From Romanomermis culicivorax (Eukaryota; Nematoda; Enoplea; Mermithida; Mermithidae), in NCBI GenBank assembly GCA_963922205.1, contig CAWUHX010000013.1, positions 1,054,001 through 1,118,000 on the forward strand: 64,000 nt of DNA. The letters run 5' to 3'. Of this stretch, positions 44,253 to 55,668 are shown piece by piece. The notes under the pieces are model-generated. The model was not told the DNA's origin. It was given only the letters and a program-made list of their open reading frames with translations, and searched no databases. Positions within the stretch are counted from its first letter, which is position 1, and each line of letters opens with the position of its first letter. A program made the position numbers and the translations under genes.

Positions 44253-46255
44253 TAAAGTCGATCTTCATTAAATGAAGTCTCGGGAAATTTAGGTGCACTT
44301 CATTTACAACACTTCTGAGGTCTCGTAGTTGCTAAAAATACAGTAATCATGAGAAATTAACTTTCTTAGAATTCAGAAAAACCGTGTTTAATTCCGAATC
44401 AAAAGAAAGTTGTTTGTGATAGGTTATTTATGAATGGTTGGAGACACTCGCAAACGTCTTGAAGATTCACCAACATGTTTGGTTTGTATAGATATTCGTA
44501 ACTTCAATTTCCCGATCTGCACGTTTGAAAATTTGGCTCACAACTTATAATGTTCATACATTTACTGTACCACGGGAAAACTCGAGTCCATTTAGGGTTG
44601 TGGCTATACAGACTGCAGTCTGTATAGACAAGCGACTATACAGACTGTGTTTTGCTTGTAGATATGTACAGTAAACTGTAATATGCAAAGTACAAACTTT
44701 GAAACCTGCAGCAAAGAATGAAATTGACACGACAAAGTCGCGTGAGTTCATAGGTATATTAATACTACAGTAAACGATATTCATAAGATAAAGGCGGAAT
44801 GTCACTTCACGCTTCCCGCGTCACGCTACAGTAAAAAGAAAAAATGGACCAATCAAAATCGAGCGTGATCCGCTCGCCCGCTTCCGAAATGACATATACC
44901 AAGCGGGCAGACCGCGAGCAGTGTCGCGCGTGATAACCGGAATCCCCGCTAGCAATCCTACTGTAGCTTTTCACGCAGCGATTTTAATCGAATTTATTGC
45001 TAAAATAAATCTTCCCGACGAGTTTAAATTAACAATTCGTAAAAAAGTGCAGAATAATTTCTTAAATTCCGATTGTTGTTCAATTTTCAACCAATTTTTG
45101 TGCTTGGCTACTATTTCTTTCTGGGTTTTTTCGCGCAGAGCAACCAAATTTTTCCTGAGAGCCACTGTTTAACACTGCCTTTTCCCAACTGGGGAAAAGG
45201 GCAGTGTTTTTTTAGCATGGACAATTGTGCCATTGACATCATCAGGCTAGAAAAATTAAATTACAAATCATGAAATGTGTTGGAAAGATTTATCTAACAA
45301 CGTTCTAATCTAAGGCATCAGAACCCAAAAAAAGAAGAATGATTCCAATTGAATCTATGACTCTTCATTTTGGCTAAGCACAAATACATAGGTTTTCCTC
45401 GCTTTGGCTTTTTGCTACTACTATTAATTTCGATATATTCTTATCATAATCTGACTCAAGTCGACCATCTTCGTTTTTTCTTCCTTTTTCGTAAATTACT
45501 GATTAAATTACGCCCAGAAAAGCTCAAAAATGCATAAATAAAGCGCACCGTGGCATTTTTAAGCAAAAAACGGCATGGATAGAATAACGGAAAAAATTTT
45601 GATCGCGTTCACCAAATGGTGAAAGGTCTACGCGAAAAAGCATTGGCGAGCAACAGCGCTTAGTTTTTAAATTAGTGTTTAATATCTTGTGATAAAACTG
45701 ATTAGGTCTGAGATTTATAGTCCAAAATATCACACTTCTCCTGGCCTGCAGTCCATACATGTAATACCTCGGCCAGGCCGAGTGGGGGGAGGGTCAGCCG
45801 GTCTTCGGGGGGGGGGGGGTCCAGGTACCCCAAAAATTTCATGGTTTTTCGACAAAAAAAACATGAAAAAAACGCGACTTTTTCGAATTTTTCCAAAAAA
45901 TTGGGGGGGGGGGTGGGAGGGTGAAGACCCAACCTTGGGTGGGGGGTTCAAACCCATCCCCCCTATTACATGTCTGCTACAGTCTCACTTGTCCGACTTA
46001 AACTATTACACAATTTTTTCATGTGTGTTATCATGTTCATTGCGGCATTGCCACAATGAACATGATGACAGTGACAGTGAGAAAATGCAGAATGAATTCA
46101 ACAGTAGTAGTAGGCTTTGCAGCTCATAGGTGAGCTTTAAAAAGGTTTTGATTCTTTTCCTGGGCAGCACTGCTATTTCCACACTGTACTATGTGCTTCC
46201 CCAATAATAGTCAGTAAGGAATTTGGAAAGTCTGGAAGTATTGAGCAAAACTTAC
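44253..46255. other. Repeat DNA with palindromes and G/C tracts
   Basis: Holds a palindromic CTATACAGACTGCAGTCTG block at 44608-44660, a hairpin at 45173-45210, and long G and C runs at 45785-45960. No supportable gene. Confidence 0.45.
45173..45210. repeat. Strong hairpin
   Basis: AACACTGCCTTTTCCC pairs with GGGGAAAAGGGCAGTGTT around a 5-base loop, with one bulge. It is followed by a T-run. The function is unknown; it may be a decayed inverted repeat. Confidence 0.55.
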
Positions 46256-47352
46256 GATTGACGGAATTTTGAGAGCTGGCCATAAATCCAGAACTTCTTT
46301 CACGAATAAAACGTGTTGCTCAGAATTTTCTCGATTGATAATTGGTTCAGTTATATCATGTCGACGTAACGTAAATTCTCCATCAAATGGGGAATGCTTG
46401 GAATATCAGGATTCATGTGGCACACTGAAAAAGTTAGTGATGAGGTGAAACTATCATCAGACAGTCTCAGTGTTAAAATATATGTATGCATTACCAGCCA
46501 CATGTACACTAAAAATGTTCTGTCCATGTAGATGCGCATAAAAGGAAGGGGGTAAACCCTCCCCCATGGGACGCTGGCTAGCCCCTTGTCCTTGGAAAAA
46601 GTCAATTCGAGCCCGTCAAACGCCTTTTTTAGGCAAAAGTACCATTTTCTAATTTTTTTGCAATTTTTTGTCATTTTGGTCTCTGACCCCCTGAAAGATT
46701 TTTTCCACACATTTCTGATAGGCAGTAAGAAAGAAATGTTCACAAATAAAAGTTGGTTTGTTCAAATCTTATCAGTTTTTCTATCTAAGAAGAAAGCAAT
46801 CCAAGAAGCTGAATGTGACAGCATCTGGTGGCAGCTAGTTCTTCAAGGGATAACTAATAGCCAGTATGTTCTGGGTAATAAATTTGCACACACAATGAGT
46901 CCGAATGTGTGATTGTGGGGGTGATTGTAGTAAATCATGATATGAACACTCAGCTCACTTTCTTGTTTGATCGCCTCTCTGTGTTGCATACAGGTTTCCT
47001 TGTCCTCGCCAGGTGGATATTGGCTTGGCCTAAAATTCACTTCTCCTTTTCTAGCTTTAACCACGTCTTTATTTGGCGAAATTCCAGATGGATTTTTTGA
47101 CGTCCGGATTTGTTTCCAGACACTGCTGTTCATCTAAAAGTAGATACTAGAGCAGTAATCAAATGAATAGGCTCAAAATATATTTGCCTACATAGACACT
47201 CTCCACACGACACCGTTTTAGTTCCCGTCTTGTGTTGCTAATTTTATCTTGCAATGATTTGAGCCAGGGCTCCCAGCCCCGTTTTGCTTTTTCATCTGTC
47301 AGAATTGGATAGCTCAGAATGAGCTCTTCTGCGACTTGCTCCAATTGTTTTT
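46256..47352 (-). pseudogene. Gene fragment, three exon-like pieces (possibly SAMD3-like)
   Basis: Three minus-strand pieces with splice-like borders: 47352 to about 47192 (after CTTTTAG; contains VAEELILSYPIL and a WEPWLKSLQDK helix), 47133-46959 (after ACTTTTAG; contains SQYPPGEDKETCMQHRE, ends at GTGAGC), and 46424-46256 (after TTTTTCAG; contains LRRHDITEPI and DLWPAL, ends at GTAAG). The succession of a yPxL helix, a P.GEDeEs..eHR phrase and an RR..I....WPaL segment recalls a large uncharacterised animal family often named SAM domain-containing protein 3-like, from memory only. The last piece needs a frame change to stay open, and a repeat has inserted between pieces 2 and 3, so it is probably dead. 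Confidence 0.35.
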
Positions 47353-49404
47353 CTAAAAGACAATGTTTATTGTGTAAATTCCATGACAAAAGTTGAAGAA
47401 TTCTATCATCAGATACATAGTGAGATAAAAGTGATCATGAAAATCAATGAAAGATAAAAGTGATCTAGATTACTGGATGATACAATCCAACTGAAATAAT
47501 CGACGGAAATCAATACTGTAGAATAATAATTAATAATTATGATTTTGATTCCCGCAATACCCCACTACTTAAACACACGAATTCATAGACATTCTTATTG
47601 AATTTTTACCACAGAATTTCGAATGTGGTATAGCATCATTTTTGTTTTCACAAAAGAGCAGACAGAAATTTTTACTCGTAAGTAAAGTGTATCTCAACTC
47701 AAGCTTGCAGTACTTTGAACTTATGTAAAAAGGATCTGAATTCCATAAAAATTTTGAGCAAAAATGCACTGGACATGGTCATGCATGTAAAGCTACATGA
47801 GCTGGGTCAGTGACCTCATTTAAGGAAAAAGGTCAGAAATGATTGGAAAAGACAATTTTTTGTCTGAAAAATTATGTGTCTCAAAAATACGTGTTCAAGT
47901 CCCAAAAAGTCACAAAATGGCTCTTTATGTCACAAAGCATAAAAAATTGGCCACTTTTTTAGCTTGAAAATCGACATTTTTCTTCCTCTTTGGTCTAAAA
48001 ATGACGGGGGTTGGACAGTTGCTCTGATTTCAAGGTGTCCTGTCCTGACTCCCATTTTGGCTATGGGGGTTCCCCGCCAAAAAAAGTATGACCCTGACTT
48101 AGCATTTATTGCAAAATCAAGAAGCAATTTCAAACAATATTCAGTCGAAAATACAGACTGATAGACATTCTAGTAAAATTTTACTGAATGAAGCAGATCA
48201 ACTAACTACACAAAACAGATCCTGTGCTAAAATCAGTTCACATAACACACAAAACAGGAAAAGTAAATGTATCACAAGTAAAACTCCAACACAGAACCGA
48301 AAAAAGTCCACTGAAAATAACTTGCAATTGTGTGTGTGTGTGTGTGTCACTGTGGATGTGCGTATATTGTTACTGCAAAGCATTATTATGCTTCTATTGC
48401 TTCATTTCTTTGTGCAAAAACTTTATGGTGCACTGAAAAAGTTGTGTTAATCCTATTCAACAATTCTGAATCCAACTTGATCATTTATGCACATAACTTT
48501 TTTACGTTCATACAACAATAACGGATAAAACTGTTGAAATAACATAAAAAAGTTGAGTTGATTCATGGAGAACCTAAAAAAGTGGCGTAAATCCTACAAT
48601 ATTTTTTAACAGTGTATGGTCAAGACTCCCCCTAAACTCTCAATGTGCACGTATGGTCATTTCAATTTTTCAATTTTCAGAATTTTCAGTGTGTACATCA
48701 TTGGTTGCTATTCGAAAAAGAAATTCAGTTGCTAACGTCGACCTTGATCATTGAATGCTCATGATCGATTTTCAAATAAATTTTATTTTAGATTGTTAAC
48801 CAAACCGGTTTTAACGTCCAGTGTAAAGAAACATACTGCAACTTTTTTTGTAATAAACTGAACAACAGATTTGTTGAACTGTCAAAGCATGAATATTTTT
48901 TAACTAGTTTGTTAGAAAATGCCCCAATGGAGCAGTAGTAGAAGGAGAATGTACTTGTTTGGATAGTCGCCAAGTTAGAAAAAGGAGTGGACTAGATTTC
49001 TGAGAACTTGAGTTAAAGTTCGAAGAATCCACTTTTGTAATATTGGATTTTTATTCTTTCTCATTGAAAAGTTTTTTCATGCCTGTGGAAAAGTTTATTC
49101 TGCAGCTTCGGGCATTTTTGGTTGAAAATGATATGCAAGCTAATGATTGACTTCCCTCAAATGTGGAGAAATACTTTTCTAACTAGTCCATCACTTTTTT
49201 GAGGGACATTTTCTAGTAAATTAGTCCACCTCTTTTTTGGCCTCAACGATGCATGAAAACCTTCATATAAGCACATTCAAGTTTTAAATTTAATTTGGTC
49301 ATCTTCACATCAAAAAAAAAATAAAAAAACTACAAATTCTCACTTTCGGTAAAAGTAAAAGATGTGTAAACTGCATAGTAAAAGACGTTGTAAACATAAT
49401 GTAA
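47353..49404. other. Gene-free DNA, one GT microsatellite
   Basis: No recognisable coding sequence. A (GT)n tract of about 20 bp lies near 48331-48350. Confidence 0.45.
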
Positions 49405-49845
49405 AGTGACCATATCTGTTGAATTCCCCATGGTCTAGAACCCTTCACCCAAAAAATCGAAAAATACCTTTGTTTACAAATCGAAAATTGAAATCACCCA
49501 AATCACCCAAAAATTCACCCAAAAAATCGAAAAATACCTTTGTTTACACAAAGGACGATTTTTTGTTTGAAGTGACTGCGTACATTGAATTCCCCATGGT
49601 CAGAAAATACTTCCACCAAAAATTCGCGGAAATACGCTTGTTTACATCCGGGATACTTTTTTGTGTAAAGTGACCTCATCTATTGAATTCCCCACAGTCG
49701 AAAACTGATTCCACCAAAAAATCACGAAAATACGCTTGTTTACACCCGGGATGATCTTTGTGTAAAGTAGCCGCAACATTGAATTTCCCGCGATCGATAA
49801 CACCTTCCACCAAAAAATCACAAAAATAGGCTTGTTTAACCGATA
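49405..49845. repeat. Degenerate tandem array, about 97-bp unit
   Basis: The phrase TTGAATTCCCC starts units near 49419, 49585, 49683 and 49779; each continues with CCACCAAAAAATC and CTTGTTTACA. The first unit is enlarged by an internal duplication. Confidence 0.65.
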
Positions 49846-50782
49846 TTTCGTTTATAACATCTGCACGATGAGCTGAAAAAAATACTGCAATTTGAAAAAT
49901 GTTATTTTTGGAATCCGATAATCAAGTAAAGTAATTTTTATTTCATGAAAATCATTACGCTAGTTTCAATATACCTATGCACGTAAACAATACAGGAGTG
50001 TCAATTTTATACATTGTTGACAGGTTTTAATGTTTGTCAACTAGATTTCACAGTTTACTGTATATATACGCACATGGTATTAGCAAAACAGTCTGTATAG
50101 CTGCCTGTCTATACAGACTACAGTCTGTATAGCCACAGCCTCCATTTAGCAGCCATTTTGTATATTTCAGCGTTTTTTTTGTGCACGGACATTTGTGCCA
50201 ATTGGCACAAGAGGCCAAAGAAATTTGTGCCAATGGCACAAAAATTTTTTTCCACTTGAAACATACTGAAAACTGCGGAAAAGTTTTAGGCGAAAAATTT
50301 TGATGGAAAGTTAACGTTTTGCACATTACTTTTTGTGTAAAAATCGTGCCCTACCTTTACCTATTTTTCAGCTAACCATGTCAGTTAGATAAGAAAAAAC
50401 TGTGCGGGAAAATAGTTCACGACGACTCAAAAAGGAATGGATGCTAAGAAAATTTAAATAACTCTAGAATTGTTCAGGAAATTCAAACTGATTCAATTTT
50501 TGACTACGAATATGAATATCTTTAGATAAGATATTTAACAACAATGTTAAGACTATTAGAGAAAATAAAGTCGAAAATTGTGTAAATTTTCGATCCAAAC
50601 ATTGTACCATTACCAACGATATCGATTTTTCTATTATTTTATTTGAATCAATCAAACACAAAAAGTGAGAATTCCAGTTTTAAATCCGAATTTGACTGAA
50701 TGAAGATTGAACAGAGAATATTCAGAATTTCTTTTCATCCATCAGTCGTTGACATTGACAGCCTATAGAGTTTGCTGCAACG
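49846..50782. other. Gene-free DNA
   Basis: An inverted relative of the 44590-44680 palindromic block lies at 50050-50140, and GTGCCAATTGGCAC-type palindromes at 50190-50240. No gene. Confidence 0.45.
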
Positions 50783-50786
50783 ATAC

Positions 50787-51408
50787 TGTAAGGTTTATCA
50801 ATGTTTGGGTCAATGGAAAATACAGGTTACTGTAGCTGAATAACCTGCAGATCGGACTGAATGCTGAAAACGTTCTTGAATTATTCTTTCTTCTTTAGAA
50901 TCGTCAACGAAAACGAAAACGTCAAGGGGCGAACGGCAGCGGCAACGATCAAGAAAACGCCAAGGTAAGTTAAAAGGAAAATCGTAGTCTCGCAACGAAA
51001 ATATATTTCTTTCCAGGTTCCAAAAGGTCGCAAAAGCCGGACAGAAAAGACGACGTTTTACCAGCGACCCTACGACGGAATTAGGAGCAGAGAAGAAAAG
51101 CAGGTAAGCTAGATTTATCAGAAAATTGGTGAAGTAATTTTAACATAAACAAGCATATTTATATAAATAATAAGACATAAAAAATAACATAAAAACTAGG
51201 CATTGATGTCATAAAGGCACATAATATTATATCATAATCTAAGTAGGCGTAGTCGTAGAAAGAGTTGCATGATGTAGGGCGAAAATCTTGACGCAGTGTC
51301 TACAGTAGGATCGGATAACCTAGGTTTGCCTGTTGTGTGTGCGAATGGGGGAGAGTCGTTGTTTACTGTAGGTTTGTTAATTATCGATCGATTTAGAGGG
51401 CTCTCACA
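50787..51408 (-). repeat. Element 2, 3' LTR
   Basis: Plus-strand ends TGTAAGG and CTCTCACA. Contains the two antisense exon-like segments described for 50899-51103. Confidence 0.92.
50899..51103 (+). other. Antisense exon pair within the 3' LTR
   Basis: Plus-strand segments 50899-50964 (66 bp) and 51017-51103 (87 bp) are each bounded by an acceptor (TTCTTTAG; TTTCCAG) and a donor (GTAAGT; GTAAGC), separated by a 52-bp potential intron. Both are open in phase 0 and read as Arg/Lys/Gln-rich peptide. A third segment at 51460-51508 (acceptor AGTTCAG, donor GTAAGT) continues in phase. They run opposite to the retroelement genes. Confidence 0.4.
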
Positions 51409-51990
51409 TTCTTCCGGCGCTGGCGAAAGGCTGCCCCAGCCTCGTTTTGACAAGTTCAGGTGGCGAAGAGGCGGCGAACCGACGACAAAATCGCTGGCGC
51501 AATTGAGGGTAAGTGTTTTTATATTGGTAAACAAATTTCTTCTCGCGTTTTTTTCCTCCAACCCTCAAATTTCTTCTTTATAATTTTCTTCGTTCTTTTT
51601 TTTGTCTTTCATTTTTTCCAATTTTGCGTTCCGCTTTTTCTTTATTATTTTGCCTGTTCTGTTTTATAAATTTCCTGTTTCACATAAATTTAAATTGTAC
51701 AAATTTATAAAGAATTAAAAATTAAAATGGTTTTTCGGTGGGTTTTTTTTCTTTTCATATACAAAACGAATGTACAACGGAGAATCGTCAAAGTTTCATC
51801 AGAATTGGGTGGCGAATCGATAAACAAGGTGACGGCGATAGGTTACGACAAAACGACGAATTAAAAACGAACGACGAAAATATTGGACGACAAAAGTTAT
51901 TGACGGCGACGGCGACGATTAATTGGACGAAAATAATGGACAAAATTGGCGACGAAAATATTTACAACGACAAAATTCAAGGATAACGAG
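51409..51990. other. Element 2 3' untranslated region
   Basis: Between the accessory ORF and the 3' LTR. The minus strand just before the LTR is purine-rich (GCCGGAAGAA), a weak polypurine tract. The plus strand at 51790-51985 is a repetitive GACGAAAA / ACGACAA sequence open in one frame. Confidence 0.45.
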
Positions 51991-52233
51991 TTACGAGCGG
52001 TGTCGACGGTCGACGGCGGATCGAACAATGCGACTGGTGTAATATTCGGTAAGAATATTAGAAAATTTAGCCACTAGGGCTTCGATTTGTTCGGGGAGCA
52101 GCCGGGGGTCCCGTCGCAGTTGATTTCTTAAATGGATGCTGCGGAGGTTGGCGAATTCTCTGGCAGCGGGCCACATTTCCGAGTGATAGGGGGGCATGAA
52201 GCAAAAACGTCCAAATGGCGATAGGCCTCCCAT
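51991..52233 (-). pseudogene. Element 2 LRRDP domain fragment
   Basis: An 80-codon frame overlapping the end of the exonuclease ORF in another frame. Residues 22-66 (WPAAREFANL..LRNQLRRDPRLLPEQIEALV..ILTEYYTS) align by eye with residues 107-155 of the Element 1 C-terminal accessory ORF (IAQDF..ARFLRRDPHCTEELTAVLL..YYKYY). It was probably the C-terminus of the exonuclease protein before a frameshift near 52130-52190. The family is unknown. Confidence 0.5.
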
Positions 52234-53783
52234 TCTGCCTGAGCCCTTGAATCGATCGCTTCGCGGTTATTGACGGGTGTATCGAAGCGTCGGCGTAAAT
52301 AGTTAAAAGCCGAAAAATGGCAATCTGGTGGTGGTGGTTTCAATTTGAAAACAGTCGGCGTTCCGAACACTATTTCGACGGGGGTTCGGTTTTCTTCGAT
52401 TACTCGGCAGCTACTACTGGCCTGGGTGGAATTAAATTCAGCGCCCACTTTCGACTTTTTCGGTGGCGACTTCGACGATTTGGCCAACGATTTTTCTTCC
52501 CTTGTTCTTTTGATCGATTCGGTTGAAGGCGTTGGTAACGATTTTCCCTGTAAAAGATTAGGTGGATTCTTTACACCACTTTGTTTATCCTTCCTATTTA
52601 TCAAGCTAAAAGTGTATTTAACAGCTTCTTTTAAGATTATTTTCAGGGTGTAGAAAACTGTTTCTTTTTGTTCTTCTGATTTCAGGGAAACAAATAGATC
52701 GTTTCCTGAAATTTCGGCCTCTTCTTCGGATTTTTCTCTTTCTTCTTCGTCTTCAGTTGAACTTTCGCTGGTCGAATTTCGTGGTACGGGGTCTTTGCCT
52801 AACCTATCTGAAATTATAGATCTTAGTTTTACTTCTCGGAGGGAAAAATCAAGAATGGCGAGCGATAATGGTTCACGTTTCGACGCTCGTTTCGACGTCA
52901 TTATTTGCTCCTTCGACGTCAAGGTTCTAATTTTGTCAAGGAGGGGGTAGAATTCGTTCAGGCAATAATAAACGTCAAAATGGGCGATGGCGTCCAAGGC
53001 GGCATATTCCAGGGCATCGGAGGGCAAGGGACGCTTGGCCCATGCCAATTCCCTACCTTGGAAGCCTTTATTGAGATGGACGCCGAAAAAATGTTGGGCT
53101 ACGGCCGCCAGACTGTTTCCTGCACGATAAAAATCGGCTGTCCCCTCGACTAAACGCTGGTATAAGTCGGGATTCCTCTCGCGAACATAGTCAATACTAC
53201 GATTACTTTTCAGAAATCGTTGTATTTGACTAGTGTCGGCCCGTATTTTAATGTCCGCGAACCATATATCAACATTGGCCAGGGCGGTTAGGTCGCAATT
53301 GGACGCGAAGCCGACGATGCCGCGAGCGTTTTGCAAAAGGTTGATCAAGGAGGTGGGAACGATCCCCATCTCCAAAAGATCAAAGACGATAGTGTGGCCA
53401 TCGGCGCGACAAACTTGAATGATAACGGCGAAGGGCCCTTTCGAGTATCGCTGGCCGTGCAAAGCGATATCAAGTTTTGTTTTGGCCAAATTCGCGAGCG
53501 GGCCAGCCTCTTTCTTCCCCCAGTCGACCCAATCCATATGGTAGTTCATGAATTCGGCATCGAGCCCGTAAACGCCAGGGTGACGCGGGTCGCTGGCCAG
53601 AAAGTCGCACATGGATTGACTTTCTTTGATATTTGTGCACACGGCGTAACGGCCATTCAACGGTAGTCGCCCAAGTTCTTGGCCAAACGTAACAATGGCC
53701 TCGTGCTTGATTAAAGGCGGCGACATTTGGCAGAGACGCCAGCGATCAGCGGCTATTATGGGCGGAATTTTCGCAAAAGCCAT
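52128..53783 (-). CDS. Element 2 RNase D/EXD-like DEDDy 3'-5' exonuclease
   Basis: An uninterrupted 551-codon ORF from an ATG. The exonuclease fold spans about residues 45-285: motif I VYGLDAEF (Asp75, Glu77); the strand FAVIIQVCRADGHTIVFDLL; motif II IVGFASNCDLTAL (Asp164); and motif III YAALDAIAHFDVYY (Tyr260, Asp264). All residues of a DEDDy active site are present, so it could remove 3'-terminal nucleotides from RNA or DNA. In animals this superfamily includes WRN, EXD1/2, Egalitarian and Mut-7/Nibbler; it has not been assigned to one of these here. Residues 290-440 are Glu/Ser/Lys-rich, with an acidic EDEEEREKSEEEAE tract and a basic KSPPKKSKVG that may be a nuclear signal. It sits after integrase where env would be. 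No signal peptide or membrane segment. Confidence 0.82.
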   Translation of the reverse strand: MAFAKIPPIIAADRWRLCQMSPPLIKHEAIVTFGQELGRLPLNGRYAVCTNIKESQSMCDFLASDPRHPGVYGLDAEFMNYHMDWVDWGKKEAGPLANLAKTKLDIALHGQRYSKGPFAVIIQVCRADGHTIVFDLLEMGIVPTSLINLLQNARGIVGFASNCDLTALANVDIWFADIKIRADTSQIQRFLKSNRSIDYVRERNPDLYQRLVEGTADFYRAGNSLAAVAQHFFGVHLNKGFQGRELAWAKRPLPSDALEYAALDAIAHFDVYYCLNEFYPLLDKIRTLTSKEQIMTSKRASKREPLSLAILDFSLREVKLRSIISDRLGKDPVPRNSTSESSTEDEEEREKSEEEAEISGNDLFVSLKSEEQKETVFYTLKIILKEAVKYTFSLINRKDKQSGVKNPPNLLQGKSLPTPSTESIKRTREEKSLAKSSKSPPKKSKVGAEFNSTQASSSCRVIEENRTPVEIVFGTPTVFKLKPPPPDCHFSAFNYLRRRFDTPVNNREAIDSRAQAEWEAYRHLDVFASCPPITRKCGPLPENSPTSAASI

Positions 53784-54047
53784 GTCTTTAGGTATAAAAA
53801 TAAATTAAGGACAGGGTATAAACGAGTACACAAAATAATAATTTACCCGAAAAAATAATGAGAGAAATATAAAAGGAAATAGTTAACCGAATAAAAAAAA
53901 TTTTAGCCGTATAAAAATATTAAAAAGAACGCACGTTAGGAGGAGTGATAGATCTTCCTAATGACTTATACAGAAAAATATTAGGCATTTTATACAAACA
54001 TTTAGGCATGTGTTTTTTTTTATCTTTTTTTTTCTTTCTTTTTTTTC
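53784..54047. other. Gap between integrase and exonuclease ORF
   Basis: AT-rich and non-coding. The bases before the ATG (a CCTAAAG at 53787-53793 on the minus strand) could be a weak splice acceptor. Confidence 0.35.
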
Positions 54048-55499
54048 TCATGGACGAATCATGCAGATAAATGTTTCGAAGATTGCTCCGATGATATGGT
54101 TAAAATTTGCGTCATGGACAAATTTATGTCCATCTTTTTCTTTCTTGATACATCGGAATGCATTTTTTTTGTGCGGGCAACTCGAATTTTCGTTCAATCG
54201 CGATAAGTCCATCGAATGTTTCTCTTGAATAATGACGTAAAATCCTATCCATGTAAAAGTGAATTTAGGTGGGTATTCGGGCTTCATCACTGGACTATAT
54301 TTAGAAACTTCTTTTCCTGCGGTGAGTTCTCCTTCGTGTTCTTTTTCATCATATGCAATTTTCTGAGCATGTTGTATAATTTTTACATTCGTTTTGGCAG
54401 ACTGCCAGACGTTGGACGAGAATCGTTGGACGTCGTCGCCGAGATCAACATCGATTGGACAAAAAGCTGGCAAAGAACAAAGAACGACGTCATTGGAAGA
54501 ATTTGGATGGCGGCCAGAAAGAAGAAAAAATGGTGAGCACTTTATTAACTTTTGTGTGGCCATATTACATGCAAAACTCGCGTAGGGCAAATAGAAATCC
54601 CAGTCGCTTTGTTTTTCATTGATGTTCATTGAGATAATTGTGGCCAATGTTTTATTGAATCTTTCCACTAGTCTGTTTGTTTGTGGATGGTAGAAATTCG
54701 CGTTTGTTTTTCTTATTGTGCATAATTCACAAAGGCATACCGTTAGATCAGATAAGAAATTTATTTCTCCATCTGTCAGTGGCGCACCAAATTGTAGCAT
54801 TATTTCTGCAACTTTTTCTATTGTAGTTTCTGGTAGAGCTACTGCCGTCGCATACTTCTTCAAATATTTTCTGAGCACAATAATGTATTCATTGCTATTT
54901 TCGCTCATAGGCAGAGGACCTAAAATAGCCATAGCCACTCTGTCAAACAGACTTGCAACTAGTGTAGGCATAGGAGCGGCGCGATTTCTTTTTATGCCTG
55001 TTTTTCCCATAGTGCAAATGATATAATTTAAGTAGTGTTCTCGTGCATCGCGGTATACTGTAGTCCTGTGGCAGCGTAAACGAATTCTTCCTAATGTTTT
55101 CGTAAAACTAAAATGTTCAGAAAAAACGTCATCATGGCAAGCTTCTAAAATTTCTTCTTTTTTCGAAACTAGAACTTCTACTTTCAATTCGTTTTCGTCT
55201 GCATCGCCCAAATAATGTAGAATTTCGTTTTTTACCGTAAATCGGGACACTAATGAGACAATTTTCTTGACTTGCTTAAAGTCTTCAGGCAAGTAATCAG
55301 ACTGTGGATAAACCAATAGTTGACCACCAACTTGATCACTTCTTCGTGCCTCGCGAAAACTTTCTATCTTGCTCGCGTCGAACCTGTTTTTTTCCTTTTC
55401 TATAACTATAGTCCGAGTTTTCTTGAGAGTAGTTCTTTCTATAGTTGGAGATTCTTCAAAACTCGCGTCTTCTTGAGTTGAAAAGAGGTCATCATGCAT
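54048..55499 (-). pseudogene. Element 2 integrase, first catalytic Asp lost
   Basis: A 483-codon frame. A degenerate zinc region lies near residues 128-163 (FSFTKTLGRIR..; the Cys pair is altered to ICTMGK). The core has GPLPMSE at 194-200 with Ala191 where the first Asp should be, APLTDGEINFLS with Asp243, and YHPQTNRLVERFNKTL with Glu279. The C-terminal part continues with a typical Ty3-type run (SPFFLLSGRHP, then a conserved AKTNVK..QHAQK..YDEK stretch). Two of the three catalytic acids remain, so activity is unlikely. The N-terminal 120 residues are a charged linker. The start ATG at 55499 is not necessarily a natural start; upstream pol is missing. Confidence 0.8.
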
Positions 55500-55668
55500 T
55501 TTTGAACATGTAGTTTGAATTTCATCTAGTCTAGTTTTTGCTAGAGTCGATATTTTTTCAGAACCTGCTCCTGCGCTATCGAAAATTGGGTCATTCCGCC
55601 TATTTTTACAAGTTGGTGAGCGTGTAGCCCCGTTTATGTGAAATTCTATGCCTTGCTTGCCGTTTTCT

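Noticed and set aside
54409..54533. Further antisense exon (acceptor TTTTGGCAG, donor GTGAGC) in Element 2
   Set aside because: The minus strand here encodes a recognisable integrase C-terminal segment, so the splice-like borders are probably chance; kept out of the antisense exon chain.
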